A stretch of DNA of 64,000 nucleotides, from positions 124,001-188,000 of the forward strand of contig JADKFE010000001.1 in NCBI GenBank assembly GCA_016717595.1, in the 5' to 3' direction. The notes beneath the pieces were generated by a model, which did no database searches, had not been told where the DNA came from, and was given only the letters and a program-made list of their open reading frames with translations. The DNA comes from Deltaproteobacteria bacterium. Its GTDB lineage: Bacteria > Myxococcota_A > UBA796 > CAJQPC01. Both the position numbers and the translations under genes were made by a program. Position 1 is the first letter of the stretch, and each line of letters starts with the position of its first letter. Of the stretch, positions 37,009 to 44,642 are shown piece by piece.

Positions 37009-38337
37009 TCAGAGGCCGAGGCGTTTTCGGAGACGCCAGAACGTTGTGCGGCTCACCTTTAACGACGCCGCGGCGCGGTCGAGATCGCCGTTGCAACGAT
37101 CGAGGGCGACCCGCACCCGCTCACGCTCGTCGTCTTCGTTGGTCGGCGCGCCTCGGCGGCCCGTCGTGGGGGTTCGGGCCTCGCGGAACTCCGGGGGCAG
37201 CTCATGCAGGCCGATCACCGGGCCGCGCCCCACGGCGAAGGCGTACTCGACGACGTTGAGCAGCTCTCGCACGTTGCCTGGCCAGGAGTGGTCTAAGAGC
37301 GCCTTCATGGCCTCGGGCGAGAAGGCCGTGACCCCGCGCGGGCCGCGCCGGTTGTGCTCATCCAGGCTGCGCCGCAGCAGGAGCTCGATGTCCAGAGGGC
37401 GCTGGCGCAGGGGCGACAAGAAGATCGGCACCACCCGCAGGCGGAACATGAGATCCTCACGAAAACGCCCGGCGCGCACCTCCTCACGTAAGGCGCGGTG
37501 CGTCGCGGCCACCACGCGCACGTCCACCTCCACGGGCTCATTGGCGCCGACGGGCACGAGCACCCGCTCTTGGAGCACCCGCAGAAGTTTGGCTTGAAGC
37601 TCCAGCGGCAGCTCCGCGACCTCGTCCAGAAACAAGGTGCCGCCGTCGGCCTGGGCGAAGATGCCACGACGGGCCGTGACCGCCCCGGTGAACGCGCCTT
37701 TGGCGTGGCCGAACAGCTCGCTCTCGAGCAGAGAGGGGGTGAAGGCCGCGCAGTTGACGGCGATGAACGGGCCGTCTCGGCGGCGGCTCTCTAGGTGAAT
37801 CGCCCGGGCGACGAGCTCTTTGCCCGTGCCGCTCTCGCCGCGCACGAGCACCGTGGCCTCGGTCTCGGCGACGTTTCGGATGATCTGGAAGACCTGGAGC
37901 ATCGTGGGGTCGCGGGTGACGAGGCCATGAAACTCCGTCGCCCCCGCCATCAGCAGCTCCGCCGAGCCGAGCGTGGTGGTGGTGGTGTCTAAGGCGAGCA
38001 CATGGATGGCGCCGTCGGGCTGATCGTCGTGGTGCATCATCCGCGCGTACTGGCGCACCCGCACCGTGGCGCCGTCGGCGCGGGTGACGCGTACGGTCAC
38101 GCCGTAGGGGCGTAAACCTTCGCCGTCACACAACAACCCGTCGGGGCAGGGCAAACCCAGCACGTCGTCCGCGGTGTAGCCGAAGAGCCGCTCGGCCTCG
38201 GCGGACCAGAACAGCACCCGGCGCGTGGCGTCGGTGATGATCACCGCGGCGTCGGGTATCAGGGCCGCGAGGGTGGTCAGGGGCTCGAGGAGGTCGCGGC
38301 GGCTGACCCACTGCGTGAGATCAGGGTGGTGTTTCAT
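37009..38337 (-). CDS. PAS-domain sigma-54 enhancer-binding activator (putative sulfur-responsive)
   Basis: A 442-residue regulator. A PAS domain (about 20-130: AAVIITDATRRVLFWSAEAERLFGYTADDVLG) contains Cys64 and Cys70 (PCPDGLLC). The AAA+ domain has Walker A VRGESGTGKELVA, the sigma-54 loop GAFTGA at residues 214-219, Walker B GGTLFLDEV, and the end WPGNVREL. A Fis-type helix-turn-helix closes it (LDRAAASLKVSRTTFWRLRKRLGL). The start at 38337 lies inside the palindrome TGTTTCA-N4-TGAAACA, so autoregulation is likely. Divergent neighbours with sigma-54 promoters are rhodanese and persulfide dioxygenase genes. Sensing of sulfane sulfur by the Cys pair, as in FisR-type activators, is inference. 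Confidence 0.88.
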   Translation of the reverse strand: MKHHPDLTQWVSRRDLLEPLTTLAALIPDAAVIITDATRRVLFWSAEAERLFGYTADDVLGLPCPDGLLCDGEGLRPYGVTVRVTRADGATVRVRQYARMMHHDDQPDGAIHVLALDTTTTTLGSAELLMAGATEFHGLVTRDPTMLQVFQIIRNVAETEATVLVRGESGTGKELVARAIHLESRRRDGPFIAVNCAAFTPSLLESELFGHAKGAFTGAVTARRGIFAQADGGTLFLDEVAELPLELQAKLLRVLQERVLVPVGANEPVEVDVRVVAATHRALREEVRAGRFREDLMFRLRVVPIFLSPLRQRPLDIELLLRRSLDEHNRRGPRGVTAFSPEAMKALLDHSWPGNVRELLNVVEYAFAVGRGPVIGLHELPPEFREARTPTTGRRGAPTNEDDERERVRVALDRCNGDLDRAAASLKVSRTTFWRLRKRLGL

Positions 38338-38347
38338 TTCTGAAACA
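38330..38347. promoter_or_regulatory. Palindromic operator TGTTTCA-N4-TGAAACA
   Basis: A perfect 7-bp inverted repeat overlaps the activator start codon and lies about 70-87 bp upstream of the rhodanese -24 element, a normal enhancer distance. A degenerate half-site CGAAACG follows at 38351. The same TGAAACA word occurs before the persulfide-dioxygenase and YeiH genes. Confidence 0.65.
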
Positions 38348-38416
38348 TATCGAAACGTGCGGTGAACCGCAAGGGCCCTCGTGCGCCGGTGTTGGGGCGG
38401 CGACACCCGAAAAAGC

Positions 38417-38432
38417 TGGCACGGCTCTTGCT
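38417..38432 (+). promoter_or_regulatory. Sigma-54 promoter of the rhodanese gene
   Basis: TGGCAC-GGCTC-TTGCT matches the -24/-12 consensus exactly, with GG and GC separated by 10 bp. Transcription should start near 38443, about 27 bp before the GTG start. Confidence 0.85.
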
Positions 38433-38469
38433 GTGGCGGAGGCTGTCCCCCTCACACCCTGGAGTGGTC

Positions 38470-39141
38470 GTGCTGTCCAAGCTCTTGCTCGCCCGTGCCG
38501 ACGCCCCAGCCTGCAGGGTTCGTGACATCTCGCCCCTCGTCGCGACTCTGCACCTGCCCGAGCTCACCGTGGTGGATGTTCGGGAGCCCGCGGAGCTGAC
38601 CGGCGCCTTGGGGCACATCCCCGGCGCGGTGAACGTCCCGCTGGGCACCTTGCCCACGACGACCTTGGGCTGGGACCGGGCCGCGCCGCTGCTGCTCGTC
38701 TGTCGCAGCGGCGGCCGCTCGGCGCGTGGCGCCCGGGCCTTGGGGGAGGAGGGCTTCTCGGCCCTGTTTAACCTCGCGGGTGGGATGCTCGCTTGGGACG
38801 CCAACGGCCTGCCACGGCAGCGTGAGCCGCACGATGCAACACAGTCACTCTTGGCCACCTTGGGCCTGGCCTTCGTCGCCGCCTGTGATGGGGAGGTGGA
38901 GCAGGGCGCGGCCGCGCTCGCCGAGGCCCTGCGCCCCGAGGGCTTAGAGCGCCCCGCTGGCCTCGCGAACCGACTCGCCGACGCCGTCGTGAGGTTTGAG
39001 GCGCGGATCACCACCATCGACGATCCCCTCCGGGGCTACGCGCGGATGCTGCGTGTGGGCCTGGCCCGGCTGAACCCAACCCCCTCCCAGCCCGCCGAGG
39101 AGCCCGATCCGCCGGGTTCGCCGGGCGCTGTTGCAGCGTGA
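38470..39141 (+). CDS. Rhodanese-domain protein with helical C-terminal extension
   Basis: A 223-residue protein from the GTG at 38470 (GGAG 5 bp upstream). The upstream in-frame ATG at 38362 is excluded because the sigma-54 promoter would fall inside the gene. The rhodanese fold has VVDVREPAELTGALGHIPGAVNVPLG and the persulfide-forming loop CRSGGRSARGA with Cys78. Residues about 125-210 form an extra helical domain of unknown role (EPHDATQSLLATLGLAFVAAC). It probably carries sulfane sulfur in the cytoplasm and passes it to the persulfide dioxygenase encoded next, which has the same promoter type. Confidence 0.85.
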   Translation: MLSKLLLARADAPACRVRDISPLVATLHLPELTVVDVREPAELTGALGHIPGAVNVPLGTLPTTTLGWDRAAPLLLVCRSGGRSARGARALGEEGFSALFNLAGGMLAWDANGLPRQREPHDATQSLLATLGLAFVAACDGEVEQGAAALAEALRPEGLERPAGLANRLADAVVRFEARITTIDDPLRGYARMLRVGLARLNPTPSQPAEEPDPPGSPGAVAA

Positions 39142-39147
39142 CCGGGC

Positions 39148-39179
39148 TGAAACGAAACCGGCTGGCCCAGGATGAAACA
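39148..39179. promoter_or_regulatory. Upstream activator half-sites of the persulfide-dioxygenase promoter
   Basis: TGAAACG (39148) followed by CGAAACC, and an exact TGAAACA (39173), lie 52-83 bp upstream of the -24 element. They match the half-site of the palindrome at the activator gene, so they are the probable enhancer for it. Confidence 0.55.
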
Positions 39180-39230
39180 GCCGGGGCCCACGAGCGGGTG
39201 TGGGGTGAAGATCGGACGAGGTGCAGAGGA

Positions 39231-39246
39231 TGGCACGAGGATTGCA
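39231..39246 (+). promoter_or_regulatory. Sigma-54 promoter of the persulfide-dioxygenase operon
   Basis: TGGCAC-GAGGA-TTGCA fits the -24/-12 consensus with correct spacing. The start of transcription would be near 39257, about 34 bp before the ATG. Confidence 0.85.
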
Positions 39247-39290
39247 TTCCTGAGGTTCAGCCCCAACAACCAACGATTTCGGCGGTCAAA

Positions 39291-39992
39291 ATGATCTTCC
39301 GTCAGCTCTTCGAGCCCATCAGCTCCACCTACACCTACCTGATCGGCGACCCCGTCACCCGCCGCGCCGCGCTCATCGACCCCGTCTTTGTGGACGTCGA
39401 GCAATACACCTCGCTGCTGGATGAGCTGGGCCTCACCTTGGTCTACACCTTAGAGACCCACGTTCACGCCGACCATGTGACCGCCGGGGATGAGCTGCGC
39501 CGTCGTCTGGGCAGCCGCACCGTCGTACACAAAGACGGCGGCGCCGACTGCGCGAACGTGCTCGTGGAGCACGGCGACAAGATCCAGATCGGCGAGCTGA
39601 GCCTTGAGGTGCGTGAGACGCCAGGACACACCAGCGGCTGCGTGGCGTACGTCGCCCCCGACCGCGTGTTCACCGGGGACACGCTGCTCATCGGCGGCTG
39701 CGGGCGCACAGACTTCCAGCAAGGCAGCGCCGAGCGGCTCTACGACTCCGTTCACCGTGAGCTCTTCAGCCTGCCCGGCGACACCCTGGTCTTCCCCGCC
39801 CACGACTACAAGGGCCGCACGGTCTCCACCATCAAGGAGGAGCGGGCGCTCAACGCTCGGCTGGGCGGCGGTCGCTCCAAAGAAGAGTTTGTGCAGATCA
39901 TGGCGAACCTCAACCTCGCGTACCCCAAACAGATCGACGTGGCCGTGCCCGCGAACCAGCGCTGCGGCCGAGTTGAGAGACAATCCGCCTGA
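39291..39992 (+). CDS. ETHE1-like persulfide dioxygenase (MBL-fold)
   Basis: A 233-residue metallo-beta-lactamase-fold protein. The metal motif is ETHVHADHVTAG, with further ligands in GHTSGCVAYV, FTGDTLLIGGCGRTDFQ and PAHDYKG. The GRTDFQ.GS...LY.SV signature and the Fe-type ligand set place it with ETHE1/PDO, which oxidises glutathione persulfide to sulfite. The ATG at 39291 lies just after the sigma-54 promoter; a longer ORF start upstream is rejected. It begins a probable operon with the porin (18 bp) and DsrE-like gene (46 bp). Sulfite produced would suit the SoxC-like enzyme encoded divergently. Confidence 0.9.
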   Translation: MIFRQLFEPISSTYTYLIGDPVTRRAALIDPVFVDVEQYTSLLDELGLTLVYTLETHVHADHVTAGDELRRRLGSRTVVHKDGGADCANVLVEHGDKIQIGELSLEVRETPGHTSGCVAYVAPDRVFTGDTLLIGGCGRTDFQQGSAERLYDSVHRELFSLPGDTLVFPAHDYKGRTVSTIKEERALNARLGGGRSKEEFVQIMANLNLAYPKQIDVAVPANQRCGRVERQSA

Positions 39993-40009
39993 GCGGAGGG
40001 GCGACGACG

Positions 40010-41239
40010 ATGTCTGTGTTGATCTGGAGCCTCGGCGCGGCCTTGGCCGCCGACTGGGTGATGTTGCAGGGCACCGAGCCCGCCACGACGACTGAGCCGG
40101 CCGCGGCGCGCGCGTGGGGCTTTGTGCAGCCCCTCGCCGAGACCGTCGTAGGCGGTGAGCCGGTGACAGGGCTCACCGCGGACTCCCTTCTCGACTTTAA
40201 CGGCGAGCGCGCGAACTTCAACCGTGTTGGGTCGGGTGACGCCACCCTGGGCTTCTCGATTCGCCGCGCGCGCTTCGGCTTTCGGGGCACGATCCCCGGC
40301 GTAGACGGCCGCGTCAACTGGCTCCTCGGCGCCGAGGTGGGCCAGAACGCGCTCACCCGCATCGACCCCATCGTGCTCACCGACGCCTCGGTGACCGTGG
40401 CCGTCGCCCCCGGGCTGAACGTGCGTGTGGGCCAGTTTAAGCTGCCTCTGGGCGAAGAGGCCCTGGAGATGAACCCCATCGCCGCCGAGTTTGTCTCGGT
40501 CTCAAACGTCACCGGCCAGCTCCTCAATGAGAACCCGAGCAGCGGCGGGGCCTACACCGCCGGGGTGAGCGGCTTTCGCGACGTCGGGATTCAGGCGTTT
40601 GACTCCTTCACCTTGGGCCAGGGCAGCCTGACCTACGCCCTGATGCTCTCCAACGGCGGAATGGGCGCCTTAGACACAGACAACGCCAAGGATCTCTCCG
40701 GCCGTCTCACCTGGGCGCCCTTTGTCTGGGGGGAGCCCGACGCGGCGATCCGGGATGAGCTGAGCCTGTACGCCTTCTGGTTAGAGGGCCAGCGTGACGT
40801 GGACGGCGTCGAGGCCCGGCGAACGCGTCGCGGCGCCGGGGTGCAGCTTGAGCGGCAGGGGCTGCACGCCCGGGCGGAGGTCATCCAAGGGGTCGGCGCC
40901 ATTGAGCTCGGCGCGAACCCGCCCTTCCCGGGGCAGCCGGTGGTCGTCGCCGCTGAGGGTGAGGCCGCCGGGCTCAACGTGTTTGTTCACCACCAGCCGG
41001 GCCCCATCGGCGCGGGGCTGCGCTACGACGGGCTGTGGCGTCTGGTCGACAGCCCCACAGACCTGCGCGTCTTCCACACCGTCACCGCCGATGTGCAGCT
41101 TCAGATGAGCCCCAAGGCCCGGGTGATGCTCGATTATGAGCGCCGCTGGCTTCTGGCGCCTGGGGCCAGCGCCGACGCCCAGGCCATCGCCGCGACGATG
41201 GGGGACCGCGTCTCGTTGCAGCTCGTCGCCGTGTTCTGA
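40010..41239 (+). CDS. Outer-membrane porin of OprO/OprP-like type
   Basis: A 409-residue exported protein (short signal MSVLIWSLGAALAAD). The mature sequence is a series of amphipathic beta strands (ATLGFSIRRARFGFRGTI, LNVRVGQFKLPLGEEALEM, GLRYDGLWRLV, RVMLDYERRWLL), ending in Phe (LQLVAVF) as outer-membrane barrels do. GQFKLPLG...E is the hallmark segment of phosphate/polyphosphate porins. In this operon it may admit or release sulfur oxyanions, which is inference from its neighbours. Confidence 0.82.
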   Translation: MSVLIWSLGAALAADWVMLQGTEPATTTEPAAARAWGFVQPLAETVVGGEPVTGLTADSLLDFNGERANFNRVGSGDATLGFSIRRARFGFRGTIPGVDGRVNWLLGAEVGQNALTRIDPIVLTDASVTVAVAPGLNVRVGQFKLPLGEEALEMNPIAAEFVSVSNVTGQLLNENPSSGGAYTAGVSGFRDVGIQAFDSFTLGQGSLTYALMLSNGGMGALDTDNAKDLSGRLTWAPFVWGEPDAAIRDELSLYAFWLEGQRDVDGVEARRTRRGAGVQLERQGLHARAEVIQGVGAIELGANPPFPGQPVVVAAEGEAAGLNVFVHHQPGPIGAGLRYDGLWRLVDSPTDLRVFHTVTADVQLQMSPKARVMLDYERRWLLAPGASADAQAIAATMGDRVSLQLVAVF

Positions 41240-41285
41240 GCCCTACGCCCCCACCGTCATCCCACCCAGAGCCCCAGGAGCCCAC

Positions 41286-41765
41286 ATGCCCCGTCTCTTC
41301 GCCCTCGCCGCGCTGCTCACCCTCAGCTCGTTTGTTGCCCTCGTTGGGGAGGCCGAGGCGGGCGGTCGCGCGGGCAAAGCCGCCGCCCCCGCAGAAGAGG
41401 TGAAGGCCAAGACCGGCCTCGTCTTCATCGCCAACACCGGCCTTGAGGACGTACAGACGCTCAGCGCCTCGCTCAAGCACGCCAAGGCCGCGATGGAGTC
41501 TGGGCAAGTGGACGAGGTGCACTGGATCGTCTACGGTCGCGCGACGGCGATCCTCGACCCCGACCTCAAGACCATCCCCGAGAGCCTGAAGGCCGACGTA
41601 GAGGCCGCCCGCGCCGCCGGGGTGCGCCTCGTGGCCTGCGGAAACGCCATCGAGCGCAACGGCCTTGACCGGGCTCGGCTGGCGTTCCCGATTGAGGTGG
41701 TGGACACCGGCATCGGTGAGGTCGCCCGGCTGAGCGCCTTGGGCTACGGCCTTCTGCGGTACTGA
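41286..41765 (+). CDS. Periplasmic DsrE-family protein
   Basis: A 159-residue product from the ATG at 41286 (AGGAG upstream) with a signal peptide MPRLFALAALLTLSSFVALVGEAEAG. The mature domain has the DsrE/DsrF-like alpha/beta fold: TGLVFIANTGLEDVQTLSASLKHAKAAME, VDEVHWIVYGRAT and AARAAGVRLVACGNAIERNGL. The single mature Cys in VACGNA is at the usual sulfur-carrier position. It could bind or relay sulfane sulfur outside the cytoplasm. It ends the persulfide-dioxygenase operon. Confidence 0.83.
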   Translation: MPRLFALAALLTLSSFVALVGEAEAGGRAGKAAAPAEEVKAKTGLVFIANTGLEDVQTLSASLKHAKAAMESGQVDEVHWIVYGRATAILDPDLKTIPESLKADVEAARAAGVRLVACGNAIERNGLDRARLAFPIEVVDTGIGEVARLSALGYGLLRY

Positions 41766-41783
41766 GCTCCACCCAACAACAAA

Positions 41784-41815
41784 GCGCCGCCGTCGCGTCC
41801 TGACGACGGCGGCGC
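41784..41815. terminator. Strong hairpin between convergent sulfur operons
   Basis: GCGCCGCCGTCG (41784-41795) pairs perfectly with CGACGGCGGCGC (41804-41815) across an 8-nt loop. AAC/AAA on the left and TGTTGTCT on the right give modest U-tracts in both directions, so it may serve both the DsrE and cytochrome operons. Confidence 0.6.
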
Positions 41816-41840
41816 CGTGTTGTCTCAGCGCAGAGCCTTG

Positions 41841-42440
41841 TCAGCGCACGACGGTGGAGGAGCCCCGGTCATCCGGCACAAACTTCACCGTGGTGGGCAT
41901 CTTCACCGCGGGCAGGCTCTTGGCGTCGGCGACGAAGTCCGCGCCAACGACACGGTTCTCGGCGAGCAGGTACGCCGTGAGCGCGTAGGTCTGGTCAGGG
42001 GTTAACGAGCCCGGCGCGTGCTGGGGCATGGCCCGGCGAATGTAGTCATACGCTGTGGTGGCGTATGGCCACCAGTTGGCCATGGTCTTGGGGATCTTGG
42101 GGTCGTCGCCGAAGCCGGTCTTGGCGTCGTCGGGGCCGATGAGCTTGGGGCCGACGCCGCCTTCGCCCTTCACGCCGTGGCAAGCCATACACTGCGCGGC
42201 GTAGAGCGCCTGGCCTTGGGAGACTGTGCCTGATCCCGCGGGCAGGCCCTCGCCGGAGGGGCTCACGTCGAGATCCCAAGCGGCGATCTCTTCAGCGGTG
42301 GCGGGGCTGCCGAGGCCGACGGGGGCGTAGGTGCGAGGGGCCTTGGCGGCGGCGGTGGGCGCCGAGGCCGTGGGGGCGGTGGGCGCGGGCGCGTCAACGC
42401 CGCAGCCCAGGAGCAGGGCCAAGAACAGCGTGGAGATCAC
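41841..42440 (-). CDS. Monohaem cytochrome c lipoprotein (sulfite-dehydrogenase partner)
   Basis: A 199-residue product with a lipoprotein signal (MISTLFLALLLGC, lipobox Cys13) and an Ala/Pro/Thr linker. The cytochrome domain has the haem site QCMACHGVKGEGGVGPKL and a Met ligand in RAMPQHAPGSLTPDQTYALTAYLLAEN. It resembles the SoxD/SorB class of cytochromes that accept electrons from sulfite-oxidising molybdoenzymes. Its start overlaps the stop of the SoxC-like gene (ATGA), which supports pairing with that enzyme. Confidence 0.85.
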   Translation of the reverse strand: MISTLFLALLLGCGVDAPAPTAPTASAPTAAAKAPRTYAPVGLGSPATAEEIAAWDLDVSPSGEGLPAGSGTVSQGQALYAAQCMACHGVKGEGGVGPKLIGPDDAKTGFGDDPKIPKTMANWWPYATTAYDYIRRAMPQHAPGSLTPDQTYALTAYLLAENRVVGADFVADAKSLPAVKMPTTVKFVPDDRGSSTVVR

Positions 42441-42772
42441 GCGGCCTCCGGGTTCGCAACGAAGGTGACGAGGCCATCTTGGGCGACACGCCAGGCGCGG
42501 ATCGGGTTGAAGTGGAAGTCGGCGCCCATCCCCCGGGCCGCCTGAAACGCGGCGTAGGTGGGCTGCACATAGCCCGTCTCATCCACGGCGCGGCTCATCA
42601 GGGTGGTGGGGGCGCCGTCCCAGCGCCAAGGCAGCACAAACCGCGACGCCGCCTTGGGAGACTCGGCGCCGAAGAGCTCGGCCTCAGCCCAAGACTTGCC
42701 CCGCCGTCTGTGCTCACCTCCACCTTGGTGATCCGCCCTCGACCTGTCCAGGCGAGGCCGGAGATCGTCCAC
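42437..42772 (-). CDS. 3' part of the frameshifted SoxC-like molybdoenzyme (dimerisation domain)
   Basis: From GKSWAEAELFGAESPKAASRFVLPWRWDG this frame is the Ig-like dimerisation domain that ends SoxC and sulfite oxidases (TTLMSRAVDETGYVQPTYAAFQAARG...HFNPIRAWRVAQDG). The first 26 codons shown for this frame are antecedent noise. It joins the 5' part at a C/G homopolymer (42699-42702) where one base seems to be missing. The combined protein would be about 417 residues. Confidence 0.78.
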   Translation of the reverse strand: MDDLRPRLDRSRADHQGGGEHRRRGKSWAEAELFGAESPKAASRFVLPWRWDGAPTTLMSRAVDETGYVQPTYAAFQAARGMGADFHFNPIRAWRVAQDGLVTFVANPEAA

Positions 42773-43689
42773 ATCCCGGGGGTGAGCTGCATGGGGTGCG
42801 AAGGGGAGGTGATGATCGACTTGGTGTCCATCACAAACGAGAACTGCCGCGCGAGATCCCCGGGCAGCGCGTCGGTGTAGCGCACCGTCTCATCTTTGGC
42901 CATGGCCGGGGACTCGACGGCCTCGATGCGCCGCAGCCACTTGATCGAGATGTTCGCCTCCCAGCCGGGCACGACGAGGCGCACCGGATACCCATGCGCC
43001 GGGCGAAGGGCCTCGCCGTTGCTGGCGAAGGCGATGAGGCAGTCGTCAAGGGCCTTCTCAATGGGCAGGCTGCGCATCAGCACGCTCGCGTCGCCGCCTT
43101 CGACAAGTAGCCAGCGCGCCGCTGGTTTGAGCCCGGCCTCCGCCAACAACTGGCCGAGGGGCACGCCCGTCCACTCCACGTTTGAGAGCTGGCCGTCGAT
43201 AAACTGGGGCGTCAGCTCGGGGGTAGGCTCACGGTAAGCTTTGCGGCCGTTCCCGGCGCACTCCAAGAAGTGAGCCCGGGTGACGTGGGGGAACCGTTTG
43301 AGCTCGGCCAAGGTGAAGGTGAGGGGACGCTCGACGAGGCCGTGCAGCAGGAGCTTGTAGCGGGTTGGGTCGATCTGGGCGATGCCGCCGTGGTGGCGCT
43401 GAAACTGCACGTCTGTGGGGGTGATCGTGCCCGTGAAGTCTTGCAGCGGCGAGAACGCCGTGCCGCTGACGTGGCCCGTGGGGCTCACCGCGGGCGACTC
43501 AAACGGCGAGCGGTCTGAGCGAGGCGTGACGCCGCCGCCGAGCACCCGCGTGGCGTCCTCGGGCACGGCGGGGAGCGCGGCGGGCGGGGGATCCTCAGCG
43601 ATGGCGGCGCGGCCCGCGGCGACGGCGCCGACGACGCCCGCGGCCAAACCCAAGAGCCCGCGGCGGCTCGTCTGCGGCCCGCCGCTCAT
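42598..43689 (-). CDS. 5' part of the frameshifted SoxC-like sulfite dehydrogenase (molybdopterin domain)
   Basis: It begins with a twin-arginine-type signal (TSRRGLLGLAAGVVGAVAAG), so the folded molybdenum cofactor enzyme is exported by Tat. The SUOX fold is clear: FLECAGNGRKAYRE holds the molybdenum-ligand Cys, followed by VEWTGVPLGQLLAEAG, HGYPVRLVVPGWEANISIKWLRRIE and ITKVEVSTDGG. Similarity stops there, and the last 25 codons are out of frame. It would oxidise sulfite or a sulfur intermediate in the periplasm and pass electrons to the adjacent cytochromes. It overlaps the TsdA-like stop by 4 bp. Confidence 0.83.
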   Translation of the reverse strand: MSGGPQTSRRGLLGLAAGVVGAVAAGRAAIAEDPPPAALPAVPEDATRVLGGGVTPRSDRSPFESPAVSPTGHVSGTAFSPLQDFTGTITPTDVQFQRHHGGIAQIDPTRYKLLLHGLVERPLTFTLAELKRFPHVTRAHFLECAGNGRKAYREPTPELTPQFIDGQLSNVEWTGVPLGQLLAEAGLKPAARWLLVEGGDASVLMRSLPIEKALDDCLIAFASNGEALRPAHGYPVRLVVPGWEANISIKWLRRIEAVESPAMAKDETVRYTDALPGDLARQFSFVMDTKSIITSPSHPMQLTPGMWTISGLAWTGRGRITKVEVSTDGGASLGLRPSSSAPSLPRRRRGLCCLGAGTAPPPP

Positions 43690-44642
43690 GGCTTCATGCT
43701 CGACAACGGCGGGGGCTTGGGCACCACCGCCAGCTCAGGCTTGGCGCGCTCCAAGAGCGGCGGGGGCTTGTAGGCCTCGTGGCCCTTCGTGGCGTAAGGC
43801 ACGTCGTACGGCGCGCCACCTTCGGGCCAGTCGTTCTCTTTGTTGGGCGAGTCGGGGCGCGGGTGACTGTTCACAAACGCGGCGAGATCGTACGCCTCTT
43901 GATCCGTGAGCGTGCCCGGGGCGTTCTGGGGCATAAACCGCTGAATGAAGGCCGCCGCGCGCTCCTCCCGGGCCATCGACGCGCCGATGCTGTACGAGGT
44001 GGGGCCCCACAAGGCCGGGAACGCGCCGACGACGCCTGCGCCCGTGGGCAGGTGGCAGGCCACACACTTCTGGCCGTAGAGCGCCTCGCCTCGGGCCGCG
44101 TCGCCCTCGAGCTTGGACTTCATCGCCGGCAGCGACTCCCCCTCGATGTGTGTGCCGACGGGCACGCCCACGGAGAGCCAGGCGATGTAGTTCACCATGT
44201 CGATCATCTCTTGGCTGTCTGAGGGCAGTCGGCTCCCGGCGAGAGAGCGCGTGAAGCAGTAGTTCACGCGGTCCTGCATGGTGATGACGGCGCCGGTGCG
44301 CTCCAGGTATTTGGGGAAGCGGGCGTGGGCGCCGACGACGGGCACGGCGAAGGGCCTACGCCCTTTGTCGAGGTGGCAGTTGCTGCAGCTCATGTTGGAC
44401 GGGACGTAGTCGGGCAAGAGCTGGTTGGTCTTGACGAACAGCTCCATGCCCCGGCGGATGGAGTCGCCAAAGGGGCCCGCGGGGATGGTGGCCTCGTCGG
44501 GAGCCACCCAATTGACCCCCTCGTTGTTCACCACCGGCGCGGCGGGCGCGGCGGCGGGCGTCTCGGCCACAGGCGGCGCGGTGGGGGCGGCGGGCTCACC
44601 GCCACAAGCGAAGAGGAGGAGCGCGGAGAGCGTGAACAACAT
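43686..44642 (-). CDS. TsdA-like dihaem cytochrome c lipoprotein (thiosulfate dehydrogenase family)
   Basis: A 318-residue lipoprotein (MLFTLSALLLFAC, lipobox Cys13) with two haem sites, MSCSNCHLDKG and KCVACHLPTG. After the first haem the block VVGAHARFPKYLERTGAVITMQDRVNYCFTRSLAGSRLP matches TsdA. The Cys in NYCFTRS, about 40 residues after the first CxxCH, is where TsdA provides its unusual Cys ligand to the active-site haem. The enzyme would join two thiosulfates to tetrathionate or act on a related sulfur anion. It leads the operon with the SoxC-like enzyme and cytochrome. Confidence 0.82.
   Translation of the reverse strand: MLFTLSALLLFACGGEPAAPTAPPVAETPAAAPAAPVVNNEGVNWVAPDEATIPAGPFGDSIRRGMELFVKTNQLLPDYVPSNMSCSNCHLDKGRRPFAVPVVGAHARFPKYLERTGAVITMQDRVNYCFTRSLAGSRLPSDSQEMIDMVNYIAWLSVGVPVGTHIEGESLPAMKSKLEGDAARGEALYGQKCVACHLPTGAGVVGAFPALWGPTSYSIGASMAREERAAAFIQRFMPQNAPGTLTDQEAYDLAAFVNSHPRPDSPNKENDWPEGGAPYDVPYATKGHEAYKPPPLLERAKPELAVVPKPPPLSSMKP

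Noticed and set aside
38362..38469. Earlier start for the rhodanese gene
   Set aside because: The sigma-54 promoter at 38417-38432 would lie within the coding region, and the ribosome-binding site fits the GTG at 38470.
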